Positions 1 through 9,614 of a DNA stretch of 64,000 nt are shown piece after piece. The translations under genes were made by a program, and so were the position numbers. Numbering within the stretch: the stretch's first letter is position 1; each line of letters opens with the position of its first letter. Below the pieces are notes generated by a model. It saw only the letters and a program-made list of their open reading frames with translations. It was not told the origin of the DNA and did not search any database. Origin of the DNA: Coprenecus sp902388455 (GTDB lineage Bacteria; Bacteroidota; Bacteroidia; Bacteroidales; UBA932); the NCBI GenBank assembly GCA_963931615.1, contig OZ007032.1, positions 2,418,001 through 2,482,000 of the forward strand. Direction: 5' to 3'.

Positions 1-618
1 GAGTCCTTCAGCACGTATGAGGAATATATGCAGTACGACATACAGTACTTCCAGGACCTGGCTGCCGAACGCGGGATGTCCTACGAGGAATTCCTGTCAA
101 AGAACGTATTGAAGAAAGGCAGGATAGTAGATGACTCCGCAAAGGATCTGTCCCCGGACACCGAGTATATCGTGTACGCATACGGCATGGATTCCACCGG
201 CAGGATACTGACCGGCATGTACTATGCAGAGACAGCCACCCTTCCGGTAGAGGACACCGATGTCACATTTGAGCTTACAGTCACCCAGGAATTTCCATTC
301 GCCACCATTTCAGCTGTTCCGAGCCGGGACGATGTCTATTACCTTATGGATGTGTATAACGGGACAGGCACTCCTGAAGAAATCACTGAAGCCTATCAGG
401 AAATGCTCAACGAGGTGGTTTACATGGTCTCCGCTTTCGGAATGTCTGTCTACGAATACATGATGGACACGGCTTTCATAGGACCGGCTACTTCTGATCC
501 CATCCAGGTGGGTCAGGTCACGGAATTCACTGCATTCGCAGTAGCCGTGGACGTAAATACAGGAATTCTGACATCAGTGGCCTCGACCAAAGTATGTGAA
601 ATCGACTTCGGCTACTAA
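1..618 (+). CDS. Surface lipoprotein of FN3-like repeat type, 5' end outside window
   Basis: The reading frame is open from base 1, so this is the C-terminal part of a longer protein. It alternates segments such as LSPDTEYIVYAYGMD with threonine/valine-rich beta strands, the pattern of tandem fibronectin-III/Ig-like domains in Bacteroidales surface lipoproteins. It resembles residues of the protein at 58370-60328: MSYEEFLSKN versus ISLQEYLSQN, and DTEYIVYAYGM versus ETEYLLTVFGM. The two are therefore paralogues. The substrate and exact role are unknown. No signal peptide is visible because the N terminus is missing. It converges on the ctlX/rocD pair with a 59-bp gap. Confidence is high that it is coding and low on function. 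Confidence 0.8.
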   Translation, partial: ESFSTYEEYMQYDIQYFQDLAAERGMSYEEFLSKNVLKKGRIVDDSAKDLSPDTEYIVYAYGMDSTGRILTGMYYAETATLPVEDTDVTFELTVTQEFPFATISAVPSRDDVYYLMDVYNGTGTPEEITEAYQEMLNEVVYMVSAFGMSVYEYMMDTAFIGPATSDPIQVGQVTEFTAFAVAVDVNTGILTSVASTKVCEIDFGY

Positions 619-677
619 AACAGTTAGACAGACACATACAGGCACGGTGTAGCGCATTGCCCGCGCAGAGCTCCACA

Positions 678-1574
678 CTAAAACAGTTCGGCGAGCATGC
701 AGCGGGCTGAGCCGCCACCGTGGGTCTCTATATAGTCGAGCTGTGGAGACAGCAGCTTGTAATGGGCGCTGAGCTCGCGGCTCTGCTCGGTGGTGAGGCT
801 CTTGCGGGCGGTGGCGGACATCACGAGGACGGGGCGGCCGGAGGGGCTGCTGAGCTCGAGCATATTGCCGGCGAAGCTCTCCAGCTGGTCAAATGAGATG
901 TCCAGGATCTTCCTGCCGCTGCCGGTGATGGAGGCCAGGACCCTCTCCCGGTCCTCCGGGCGGATGGACTCGGTGCAGATGATGCAATAGGCGGTGCCGA
1001 GGCTCATCAGCACGTTCGTATGGTAGACGGCGACACCGTTGCGGTCGTAAGCCTCAAAGAATACGGGAGTATAACTCATCTGTTTGCAGAAATCCGCGAG
1101 CACCTGCTCCGAGGTACGGTAGGACTTGCAGGCATAAACAACTCTGTTATCCCGGTCGAGTATCATGCTTCCGGTCCCCTCGAGAAAGAGATTGTCATTT
1201 TCCCACCAGGTGAGGTCTATGAGACGGCGCACCTCGAAATTTTTCCGGATGACATCCAGAACCTCCGGCTTGCGCTCATTCCTCCGGTTGGGGGCGGACA
1301 TGGGATAGAGAACGAGGGTGCCGTCCTCGTGGGTGCTGAACCAGTTGTTGGGGAAAATGGAGTCTGGGGTGTGCGGATGAGGGGTGTCCTCAGCGATGAC
1401 CACGTCTATCTTATTGGCCCTGAGGAGGGCGACGTAGGAGGTGAACTCGCGCAGGGCGTTCTCCTGGGCCGAAGACTCGCGGCCGGGACGGGAGAATGCG
1501 TTGTTGCCGCCCGTCTGCGGGTTGAAGGCGAAACGGGCGGGCTTGACCATCAGTACCTTGGATGTCGTCTGCAT
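678..1574 (-). CDS. ctlX: Citrulline utilization hydrolase / amidinotransferase-fold protein (CtlX-like)
   Basis: 298 aa, a full-length member of the guanidino-group modifying (DDAH/arginine deiminase) fold. Visible active-site elements are Asp71 and FPNNW at 74-78, the acidic LEGTGS at 131-136 (Glu132), YHTNV with His185, and the nucleophilic Cys292 in GGSARCMLAE near the C terminus. This family hydrolyses ureido or guanidino groups of citrulline- or arginine-like substrates in the cytoplasm. It begins 15 bp after the stop of rocD on the same strand and is probably co-transcribed with it. That context supports a route from citrulline to ornithine and then to glutamate semialdehyde. The precise substrate is inferred from family and neighbour. 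Confidence 0.88.
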   Translation of the reverse strand: MQTTSKVLMVKPARFAFNPQTGGNNAFSRPGRESSAQENALREFTSYVALLRANKIDVVIAEDTPHPHTPDSIFPNNWFSTHEDGTLVLYPMSAPNRRNERKPEVLDVIRKNFEVRRLIDLTWWENDNLFLEGTGSMILDRDNRVVYACKSYRTSEQVLADFCKQMSYTPVFFEAYDRNGVAVYHTNVLMSLGTAYCIICTESIRPEDRERVLASITGSGRKILDISFDQLESFAGNMLELSSPSGRPVLVMSATARKSLTTEQSRELSAHYKLLSPQLDYIETHGGGSARCMLAELF

Positions 1575-1589
1575 GGTGAAATTTTGTCT

Positions 1590-2816
1590 TTAGAGATGTT
1601 CGAATACGTCCTTGATGATGCCGGCGGCCTCGCGCAGCTGTTCCTCGTTGATGACGAGAGGGGGCGCGAAGCGGATGATGTGCCGGTGGGTGGGCTTGGC
1701 TATGAGGCCCTTATCGGCCATTGCCAGGCAGATGTCCCAGGCCTCGAGACCCTTCTGCGGCTCGGTGATGACGGCGTTGAGCAGTCCCTTGCCGCGGACG
1801 GACTTGAAGAAGGGGGAATTGATCCCGGCCATTTCCTCCCGGAAGATCTTGCCGAGCCTCTCGGCATTCTCGGTCAGGTGCTCGTCGCGGATAACCTCGA
1901 GGGCCGCTACCGCCACCTTGGCCGCGAGGGGGAAGCCTCCGAAGGTGGAGCCGTGCTCGCCGGGCTTAATGGTCAGCATGATCTCGTCGTCGGCCAGGAC
2001 TGCCGAGATGGGAAGCACACCGCCCGAAAGGGCCTTGCCGATGGTTATCATATCGGGTCGGATACCCTCATGGTCGCAGGCGAACATGCGTCCGGTGCGT
2101 CCGATACCGGTCTGGACCTCGTCGGCGATGAACAGGACATTGTGCTTCTTACAGAGGTCGTAACACTCTTTCAGATAGCCGTCGTGGGGCACGTAGACTC
2201 CGGCCTCGCCCTGGATAGGCTCGGCGAGGAATGCCGCCACCCTGTCGCCCTTCTCCTCGAGGACCTTGCGCAGGGCCTCACTGTCATCGTAGGGAATCGA
2301 GATGAAGCCGGGGGTGAAGGGACCGTACTGGGAGTAGCTGTCCGGGTCGGTGGATATAGATACGATGGTGATGGTGCGGCCGTGGAAGTTGCCCTCACAG
2401 GTGATGATGAGGGCCTCGTTCTCGGGAATGCCCTTCCTGACATATCCCCAGCGGCGGGCCAGTTTCAGGGCGGTCTCGACGGCCTCGGCACCGGAGTTCA
2501 TGGGCAGGAGCTTGTCGTAGCCGAAGAACTTGGTGGCCATCTCCTCGTAGGGTCCCAGGCAGTCGTTGTAGAATGCCCTGGACGTGAGGCAGAGCCTCCG
2601 GGCCTGGTCGCACAGGGCCTTGACTATCTTGGGATGGCAGTGTCCCTGGTTGACAGCCGAATAGGCCGACAGGAAGTCATAGTAGCGCTTACCGTCCACG
2701 TCCCATACGTAGACGCCCTCACCGCGCGAGAGGACTACAGGCAGGGGATGATAGTTGTGGGCTCCGTAACGGTCTTCGAGATCGATGTAATGCTGGGCTT
2801 TGGGTGATATGTTCAT
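1590..2816 (-). CDS. rocD: Ornithine--oxo-acid transaminase
   Basis: 408 aa, the usual length of class III PLP-dependent aminotransferases. It shows the cofactor phosphate-binding NSGAEAVE at 107-114, ADEVQTGIGRTG from 231, and the Schiff-base Lys261 in ITIGKALSGG. It converts ornithine and 2-oxoglutarate to glutamate-5-semialdehyde and glutamate, linking arginine/citrulline breakdown to proline and glutamate. It is the promoter-proximal gene of a two-gene operon with ctlX. A TAAATTTG box lies 23 nt upstream of the ATG. The divergent neighbour is a YfcC-type carrier, plausibly importing the amino acid that feeds this pathway. Confidence 0.95.
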   Translation of the reverse strand: MNISPKAQHYIDLEDRYGAHNYHPLPVVLSRGEGVYVWDVDGKRYYDFLSAYSAVNQGHCHPKIVKALCDQARRLCLTSRAFYNDCLGPYEEMATKFFGYDKLLPMNSGAEAVETALKLARRWGYVRKGIPENEALIITCEGNFHGRTITIVSISTDPDSYSQYGPFTPGFISIPYDDSEALRKVLEEKGDRVAAFLAEPIQGEAGVYVPHDGYLKECYDLCKKHNVLFIADEVQTGIGRTGRMFACDHEGIRPDMITIGKALSGGVLPISAVLADDEIMLTIKPGEHGSTFGGFPLAAKVAVAALEVIRDEHLTENAERLGKIFREEMAGINSPFFKSVRGKGLLNAVITEPQKGLEAWDICLAMADKGLIAKPTHRHIIRFAPPLVINEEQLREAAGIIKDVFEHL

Positions 2817-2839
2817 AGGATAGGAATTTTTATTTTCCG

Positions 2840-2847
2840 CAAATTTA
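2840..2847 (-). promoter_or_regulatory. -7 promoter box for rocD-ctlX
   Basis: On the minus strand this reads TAAATTTG, a perfect match to the Bacteroidota -7 consensus TAnnTTTG, 23 nt before the rocD start. Confidence 0.6.
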
Positions 2848-2851
2848 ACAT

Positions 2852-2859
2852 TATTTTTG
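2852..2859 (+). promoter_or_regulatory. -7 promoter box for the YfcC-type carrier
   Basis: TATTTTTG matches TAnnTTTG but ends only 4 nt before the ATG at 2864. Transcription from it would start at or very near the initiation codon, which suggests a leaderless mRNA. Confidence 0.5.
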
Positions 2860-2863
2860 TGAA

Positions 2864-4447
<1,584 letters not shown>

Positions 4448-4673
4448 TCTGACTTGGTTAATTAACCCCCCGGCCCGCTCTTCCGCCAACGGTAAGCAGT
4501 GCAGCGGGGTTGTTTCACAAACACCTGCAAAACAAGTATTTGCAACCACAACGAGTTCTTTTCGCAGCTTTCTGAGCCTTCGCGAAGCACACCTTGATTT
4601 GCAAGAGCCTGATTCCCGAGCGCTTACAAAACACCCCCGCCTCCCTGCTTACCATTGCTGCCCAAATTTTGTG

Positions 4674-5558
4674 GACGCCGTCGGACTGGGCGAGGGCACA
4701 CCCCTGTACGGCACCAACAACCTGACCATGCACTACAACGGCGGCCTGGTCTCCTTCCAGCAGTTCCGGGGAGATGACGCCTACTTTGAGATACTGGGCA
4801 TCCGTGAGAAACAGGACAACCACACCGCTGAGGCCTCCTGGTGGCTCAACGAATACGCCTTCCGCGAGATGGGCATCGATGAGTCCGCACCCGAGGCCGT
4901 CTTCGAGGGCGGCAACAGCTTTCCCATCGGAGGCATCTACTACGACTTCAAGATCCGCCCGCTGCTCTATGCCCAGTCCTCCGCCATGATTTTCAACTAC
5001 CACACTTATCCGAGGGAGGGATTTCCCTGGACAGTCCTGGTCAAGGTCAATGGAGACCCCGCCGAAGCATACGGGCAGATAGCCGCCGTCTTCCACGAGC
5101 TCCGCCCGGACCGCCAGTTCGAGGCCTCCTATATTCAGGACGAGATAGAGGAGAATTTCTCCACCCAGAAGCAGACCCTCAGGATCGTCCTCATATTCAC
5201 CGTGATAGCCGTACTGCTCTCCTCCCTGGGCCTGCTCGCGATGAGCACCTACTACATGCTGCAGGAGCGCAAGAACGTAGCCGTCAAGAAGATATTCGGA
5301 GGAGAGCGCCGCCGCATCCTGCTCAGCCTCATCCTCTACTACCTCAGACTGGTGCTCCTGGCCTTCGTCATTGCCATACCCATTGCATGGCTGTTGATGC
5401 ATTCCTGGCTGCAGGACTACCTCTACCACATCGACCTGCACTGGTGGATCTTCGCCATAGCCTGCATCCTCACCCTGACCGTCTCCACCCTCACCGTCCT
5501 GTGGCAGAGCATCCGGGCCGCCGACACCAGTCCGGTCGATGCGCTGCGGAAGGAATAA
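4674..5558 (+). pseudogene. C-terminal remnant of MacB/FtsX-type ABC transporter permease
   Basis: About 295 codons match the C-terminal half of roughly 780-aa Bacteroidales permeases. There is an extracytoplasmic segment (DAVGLGEGTPLYG onward), then helices beginning RIVLIFTVIAVLLSSLGLLA, the coupling motif ERKNVAVKKIFGG, two more helices, and the terminal SPVDALRKE. The first transmembrane helix and N-terminal periplasmic half are missing. The frame continues upstream to about 4389, but that part is low-complexity non-homologous sequence, so the start is lost. The C terminus resembles the disrupted permease at 33314-35346 (ERKNVAVKKIFGG versus QRAKSTAIRKIMG). The deletion junction lies between 4450 and 4674; I recognise nothing else in that gap. 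Confidence 0.8.
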
Positions 5559-5697
5559 CACCGCTGGCCGGAATCGGGTCATCTTCCTACTAAAATCTCG
5601 GGAAAACGGCCCTTCATGACCCGATAACTCCTTCGGAAGGGGTGAAAAGTGAGAAAGTGGCCGGATTCACCGTGGAAGCGGTTCACTTTCCCCTGTG

Positions 5698-5879
5698 AAA
5701 AGGCCTGTATATGCGCTCTGTCTCCGATGCTGCAGAAAAGGTGCCGACTGATGTGGCTTTTCACCGTCACCTTCTCAGAAGGAAAGCATGGCAGGACCAC
5801 CGAGAGCCACCTCTGATGCAGGTCAGCTGATAACGAAAATGAGAAGGTGGTGGCGATATGCCGTTTTCCCCGGCACCTT
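5698..5879 (+). repeat. 182-bp direct repeat, copy 1
   Basis: It begins AAAAGGCC and ends CACCTT, and it matches 6213-6394 over exactly 182 bp with scattered substitutions. It contains two 36-nt AAGGTG...CACCTT palindromic modules at 5738-5773 and 5844-5879. Confidence 0.85.
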
Positions 5880-5926
5880 CCAACGTGGGAAGGACCGTAG
5901 CCAAGAGAACGGAGAAGTGGCCATAC

Positions 5927-6136
5927 CGCAACGGCACCGAATCGCGGCTTTTGCTGCCGTTGCGGCAATAAGACGGAAGGGCAGTGCCGTCCAGAAGGCC
6001 TACAGCAGGGGTGCTGCGAAAAAGCCACTTCCACAACGGCACCGAATCACGGCTTTTGCTACCGTTGCGGCACGGAGACGGAAGGGCAACTCGGACAAAG
6101 TTGGTAGGAAGTGCCTCTGAAATGAGCCGGTTTATA
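5927..6136 (+). repeat. Two diverged copies of the 105-bp unit
   Basis: Units begin at 5927 and 6032, exactly 105 bp apart. The first opens with an 11-bp inverted repeat (CCGCAACGGCA ... TGCCGTTGCGG). They are homologous to the tandem 105-bp array at 35666-36190, about 30 kb away. Confidence 0.75.
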
Positions 6137-6212
6137 ACGAAATCAAGAAGGTGGAGGTGAAACAGCGCTTTGATCGGCACCTTCCAGCTGAGCAACCGGT
6201 ACCGGTCCGCTC

Positions 6213-6394
6213 AAAAGGCCCGTAGATGCGCTTTGTATCCAATGCTGTCGAAAAGGTGCCGACGGATGTGGCTTTTCACCGTCACCTTCTCGGCAGGGAA
6301 CCATGGCAGGACCGCCGAGAGCCACCTCTGATGCAGATTGGCACATAACGAAAATGAGAAGGTGGTGGCAATATACCGTTTCGCCCGGCACCTT
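6213..6394 (+). repeat. 182-bp direct repeat, copy 2
   Basis: Second copy of the 5698-5879 sequence, same length and 515 bp downstream. Its internal palindromic modules are at 6253-6288 and 6359-6394. Confidence 0.85.
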
Positions 6395-6464
6395 CTGATG
6401 GGGAGGATGTCATAAACGGCACAAAGGCTACGACAGAACGTCTGGAGGCGATTCGGGATTTGCG

Positions 6465-6785
6465 CACCTTCGGAAGGTGAGACAGAAACGCGGGAAATCC
6501 GCACACCTTCGGAAGGTGGGAAGAGGCGGATGGAAACGAAAACGCGGGCACAGGCGCTACAGAGGACCCCGGGCGATTACACACCTTCGGAAGGTGAGCA
6601 GAAAACGCGGAGAAACCACACACCTTCGGAAGGTGGGAAGAGGCGGATGGAAACGAAAACGCGGGTACAGGTGCGACAGAGGGTCCCAGGTGATTGCGCA
6701 CCTTCGTAAGGTGAGACGGAAACGCGGGAAATCCGCACACCTTCGGAAGGTGGGACAGGGATTTCGACTACTCCTTCGGAAGGAG
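6465..6785 (+). repeat. 39-bp lattice of CACCTTCGGAAGGTG palindromes (117-bp tandem unit)
   Basis: CACCTTCGGAAGGTG or a one-base variant starts at 6465, 6504, 6582, 6621, 6699 and 6738. The spacings are 39, 78, 39, 78 and 39 bp, so the repeat unit is 117 bp with two palindromes each. A related CTCCTTCGGAAGGAG closes the block at 6771-6785. Each can form a 6-bp stem with a CGG loop. Confidence 0.85.
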
Positions 6786-6804
6786 TGGGAAGGGGCTGAA
6801 GTGG

Positions 6805-7905
6805 CTACACGTTGAAGAGGAAGTGCATGATGTCGCCGTCCTCGACGACGTAGTCCTTGCCTTGGACGGCGAGCTTGCCGGCGGCGCGGCATTCGGCTTC
6901 GGAGCCGTATTTGACGAAGTCGTCGTACTTGATGACTTCGGCGCGGATGAAGCCTTTCTCGAAGTCGGTGTGGATGACTCCGGCGGCGCGGGGAGCCTTG
7001 TCGCCCTTGTTGATGGTCCAGGCGCGGACTTCGGGCTCGCCGGCGGTGAAGTAGGTGCGCAGGCCGAGCAGGTCGTAGGCGGCGCGGACCAGGCGCTCGA
7101 TGCCCGAGTGCTCCAGGCCCAGCTCCTCGAGGAACATCTGGCGCTCGTCGTAACTCTCGAGCTCGGCTATCTCGGACTCGATCTTGGCGGCGATGACCAG
7201 CACTCCGGCGTTCTCTCCGGCGACGGCCTCACGGACGCGGTCCACATAGGCATTGCCGCCGGCAGCCGAGGCCTCGTCCACATTGCAGACGTAGAGCACG
7301 GGTTTGGCGGTGAGCAGGAAGAACTCATGGGCTATCTTCTCCTCCTCCGGATTCTCCAGCACCACGGTACGGGCGGAGCGGCCGGCCAGCAGGGCCTCGC
7401 GGTAGCGCACGAGCACCTCGCAGGCCTTCTTGGCATGCTTGTCCCCTCCCGTGGCCTGTTTCTGGAGCTTGCCCAGGCGGCTCTCGACGGTCTCGAGGTC
7501 CTTGAGCTGCAGCTCGAGATCGATGATCTCCTTGTCCCTCACCGGGTCCACGCTGCCATCTACATGGGTGACATTGGGGTCATCGAAACAGCGGAGTACG
7601 TGCAGGATAGCGTCAGTCTCGCGGATATTGGCCAGAAACTGGTTGCCTAGGCCCTCACCCTTGCTAGCCCCCTTGACGAGGCCGGCGATATCAACTATCT
7701 CGACCGTGGCAGGGACGACCCGCTTGGGATGTACCAGCGACTCCAGCACCTGAAGCCTGGGATCGGGAACAGTTGTGGAGCCGATATTTGGCTCAATGGT
7801 GCAGAAAGGGAAATTCGCAGCCTGGGCCTTGCCGGAGCTTATACAGTTGAAAAGTGTCGACTTGCCCACGTTGGGGAGTCCTACTATACCGCATTTGAGA
7901 GACAT
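6805..7905 (-). CDS. ychF: Ribosome-associated redox-regulated ATPase YchF (Obg family)
   Basis: 366 aa, full length. The G1/Walker A motif GLPNVGKST is at residues 8-16, followed by the family's FPFCTIEPN switch region and VEIVDIAGLVKGAS (G3). The C-terminal TGS-like domain begins near EVRAWTINKGDKAPRAAG and ends with the conserved EDGDIMHFLFNV. YchF/OLA1 proteins are universally conserved P-loop ATPases that bind ribosomes and affect stress responses. Downstream, on the far side of its stop, lies the palindromic repeat block. The AspT-like gene ends 19 bp upstream, so the two could share a transcript. Confidence 0.96.
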   Translation of the reverse strand: MSLKCGIVGLPNVGKSTLFNCISSGKAQAANFPFCTIEPNIGSTTVPDPRLQVLESLVHPKRVVPATVEIVDIAGLVKGASKGEGLGNQFLANIRETDAILHVLRCFDDPNVTHVDGSVDPVRDKEIIDLELQLKDLETVESRLGKLQKQATGGDKHAKKACEVLVRYREALLAGRSARTVVLENPEEEKIAHEFFLLTAKPVLYVCNVDEASAAGGNAYVDRVREAVAGENAGVLVIAAKIESEIAELESYDERQMFLEELGLEHSGIERLVRAAYDLLGLRTYFTAGEPEVRAWTINKGDKAPRAAGVIHTDFEKGFIRAEVIKYDDFVKYGSEAECRAAGKLAVQGKDYVVEDGDIMHFLFNV

Positions 7906-7924
7906 ATCTGTACAATTTAATATT

Positions 7925-9580
7925 TTACAAAACCATCAGTTGCGCCACTATCACACGCAGGAACATCGCCAGAGGATAGACAGTGGCATACACTACGGCT
8001 ATTCTGGGCTCGTCAAAGGTATTGTTCATGAAAGCCAGGGCCGTAGGATTGGTATGCGAACCGCAGACAAGTCCTGAAATGGAAAAAAAGTCCAGATTGA
8101 AGGCCACGCGGGCGATAATGCATACAATTATCAACGGAACAACCGTTACCAGGAAACCGTAGAGTATCCACATGTATCCGCCTCCCAGCACCGCGTCCAC
8201 GAATCCCTGTCCCGCACCCAGTCCCACTGCAGCGAGAAAAAGGGAGATGCCCACCTCGCGCAACATCATATTGGAACTGGCAGTGGTATAAGTCACCATA
8301 CCGAAATTGGGGCCGAAACGGGCTATGAGAATAGCCACCACAAGAGAGCCTCCAGCCAGCCCCAGTTTAAGAGGCTGGGCCAGGCCCGGCAGCATAATGG
8401 GAACAGAACCGACGATAATACCGAAGAAAATACCTATGAATATCGGTATCAACTTTGGCTCACGGAGCTTTCTGGCTTCATTGCCTACAAGTGCCGCGAC
8501 CTTGGCTATAGCCTTCTCTCCTCCGACGACCATTATGCGGTCACCGAGCTGAAGATGCAGTTCCGGACTGGCGGTCAGGTCGATTCCCGCACGGTGTACC
8601 CTGGTGATATTAAGGCCGAACTGCGCCCTTATATTAAGTTCTCCCAGGCTCTTTCCGTTGACCTCACTGTTAGTCACCACCAGGCGGCGGGAGACCAGAT
8701 TGGTGTCAAGTTTCTCCCACTCACTTTGAGCCATTTCTATTTTCCTGCCTATAAAGGCACTCACCACATCCACATTCTCGGCAGAAGTGATTACAAGAAG
8801 CTTGTCTCCTTGATTGACTACTGATTCAGAAGTAGGGATCTCCATCTTGCCGTCCGCATGATACTGGCGGGAGACTACAAAATGCCGGTTGAGCAGATGA
8901 TCCACCTCATAGATAGTCCTGCCGAAGACAGCCTCATTGCGTACTTCCACTGCGAATTTGCAGGCACTGTCCTTGGATGTTTCCTGCTGTGCGATATCGG
9001 ATTTCTCCTTCTTGATGTTGATACGGAACACGGCCCGAACTCCCAGAAGCGTCAGAATAACTCCGATAACACCCAGAGGATAGGCCACGGCATACCCTGC
9101 CGCTATAGTCTGATCCGCTGCACCTGTCAGGTCTGTGACTGTCTGCTGCGCTGCACCGAGACCGGGAGTATTGGTTACGGCACCGGACATCACTCCTACC
9201 ATTGTAGGCATTGGAGTACCGGTTATGAAATGTATGGCAACCGTAATGCCGACTCCCAGTACCACAATAAGTACTGCCAGCATATTGAGCTTCAGTCCAC
9301 CTTTCTTGAAAGAGGAGAAGAAACCCGGCCCCACCTGAAGTCCTAGGGAGAATACAAACAGTATCAGACCAAGGTCGCTGACAAAGCTGCGGACCGCCGG
9401 ATTGACAGTAAAACCGAAGTGGGACAGTATGATACCGATAAAGAGTATCCACGTCACCCCAAGGGATATGCCGAAGACTTTGATCTTGCCAAGCATAATC
9501 CCCAGCGCAATTACAATGGAGATAATCAGAATAGCATGCGCCACGCTGTCTGAGAAAAGAAGGGAGTCCAACCAGTTCAT
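7925..9580 (-). CDS. AspT/YidE/YbjL-duplication transporter with two TrkA-C (RCK_C) domains
   Basis: 551 aa with the typical architecture. An N-terminal membrane block (about residues 10-190) is followed by two cytosolic RCK_C domains (about 205-375, ending near GDRIMVVGGEKAIAKV), then a second membrane block (about 380-551). The family includes the aspartate:alanine exchanger and many putative transporters of unknown substrate; the RCK domains suggest ligand or ion gating. The substrate is unassigned here. A TACATTTG promoter box is placed 23 nt upstream of the ATG, in the gap after fbp. Confidence 0.88.
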   Translation of the reverse strand: MNWLDSLLFSDSVAHAILIISIVIALGIMLGKIKVFGISLGVTWILFIGIILSHFGFTVNPAVRSFVSDLGLILFVFSLGLQVGPGFFSSFKKGGLKLNMLAVLIVVLGVGITVAIHFITGTPMPTMVGVMSGAVTNTPGLGAAQQTVTDLTGAADQTIAAGYAVAYPLGVIGVILTLLGVRAVFRINIKKEKSDIAQQETSKDSACKFAVEVRNEAVFGRTIYEVDHLLNRHFVVSRQYHADGKMEIPTSESVVNQGDKLLVITSAENVDVVSAFIGRKIEMAQSEWEKLDTNLVSRRLVVTNSEVNGKSLGELNIRAQFGLNITRVHRAGIDLTASPELHLQLGDRIMVVGGEKAIAKVAALVGNEARKLREPKLIPIFIGIFFGIIVGSVPIMLPGLAQPLKLGLAGGSLVVAILIARFGPNFGMVTYTTASSNMMLREVGISLFLAAVGLGAGQGFVDAVLGGGYMWILYGFLVTVVPLIIVCIIARVAFNLDFFSISGLVCGSHTNPTALAFMNNTFDEPRIAVVYATVYPLAMFLRVIVAQLMVL

Positions 9581-9602
9581 ATCTCATTCTCAAAATGGAG
9601 CG

Positions 9603-9610
9603 CAAATGTA
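9603..9610 (-). promoter_or_regulatory. -7 promoter box for the AspT-like transporter
   Basis: The minus strand reads TACATTTG, a perfect TAnnTTTG match 23 nt before the start codon, so the transporter need not depend on read-through from fbp. Confidence 0.6.
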
Positions 9611-9614
9611 GTAC

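Larger units (their letters stand above)
5559..6804. repeat. Gene-free mosaic block of palindromic repeats
   Basis: This 1.2-kb interval between two convergent genes holds no convincing gene. It contains two 182-bp direct-repeat copies, five 36-nt AAGGTG...CACCTT modules (starting at 5738, 5844, 6148, 6253 and 6359), two diverged 105-bp units, and a lattice of 15-nt palindromes from 6465. Several frames stay open because the units are multiples of three and stop-poor, but these frames lack signal sequences, promoters and recognisable domains. Confidence 0.8.

Noticed and set aside
1020..2807. 595-codon plus-strand open frame opposite ctlX and rocD.
   Set aside because: It is the antisense shadow of two well-supported genes; the translation has no domain and an unnatural Gly/Leu/Val/Asp composition.
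6465..6785. CRISPR-like appearance of regularly spaced 15-nt palindromes.
   Set aside because: The intervening sequences are themselves repeated rather than unique spacers, the repeat is too short, and no cas genes are present.
6282..6892. Minus-strand frames of 110-150 codons in the palindrome lattice.
   Set aside because: Same cause: 39/117-bp periodicity. Proline/arginine/serine-rich translations without family resemblance.
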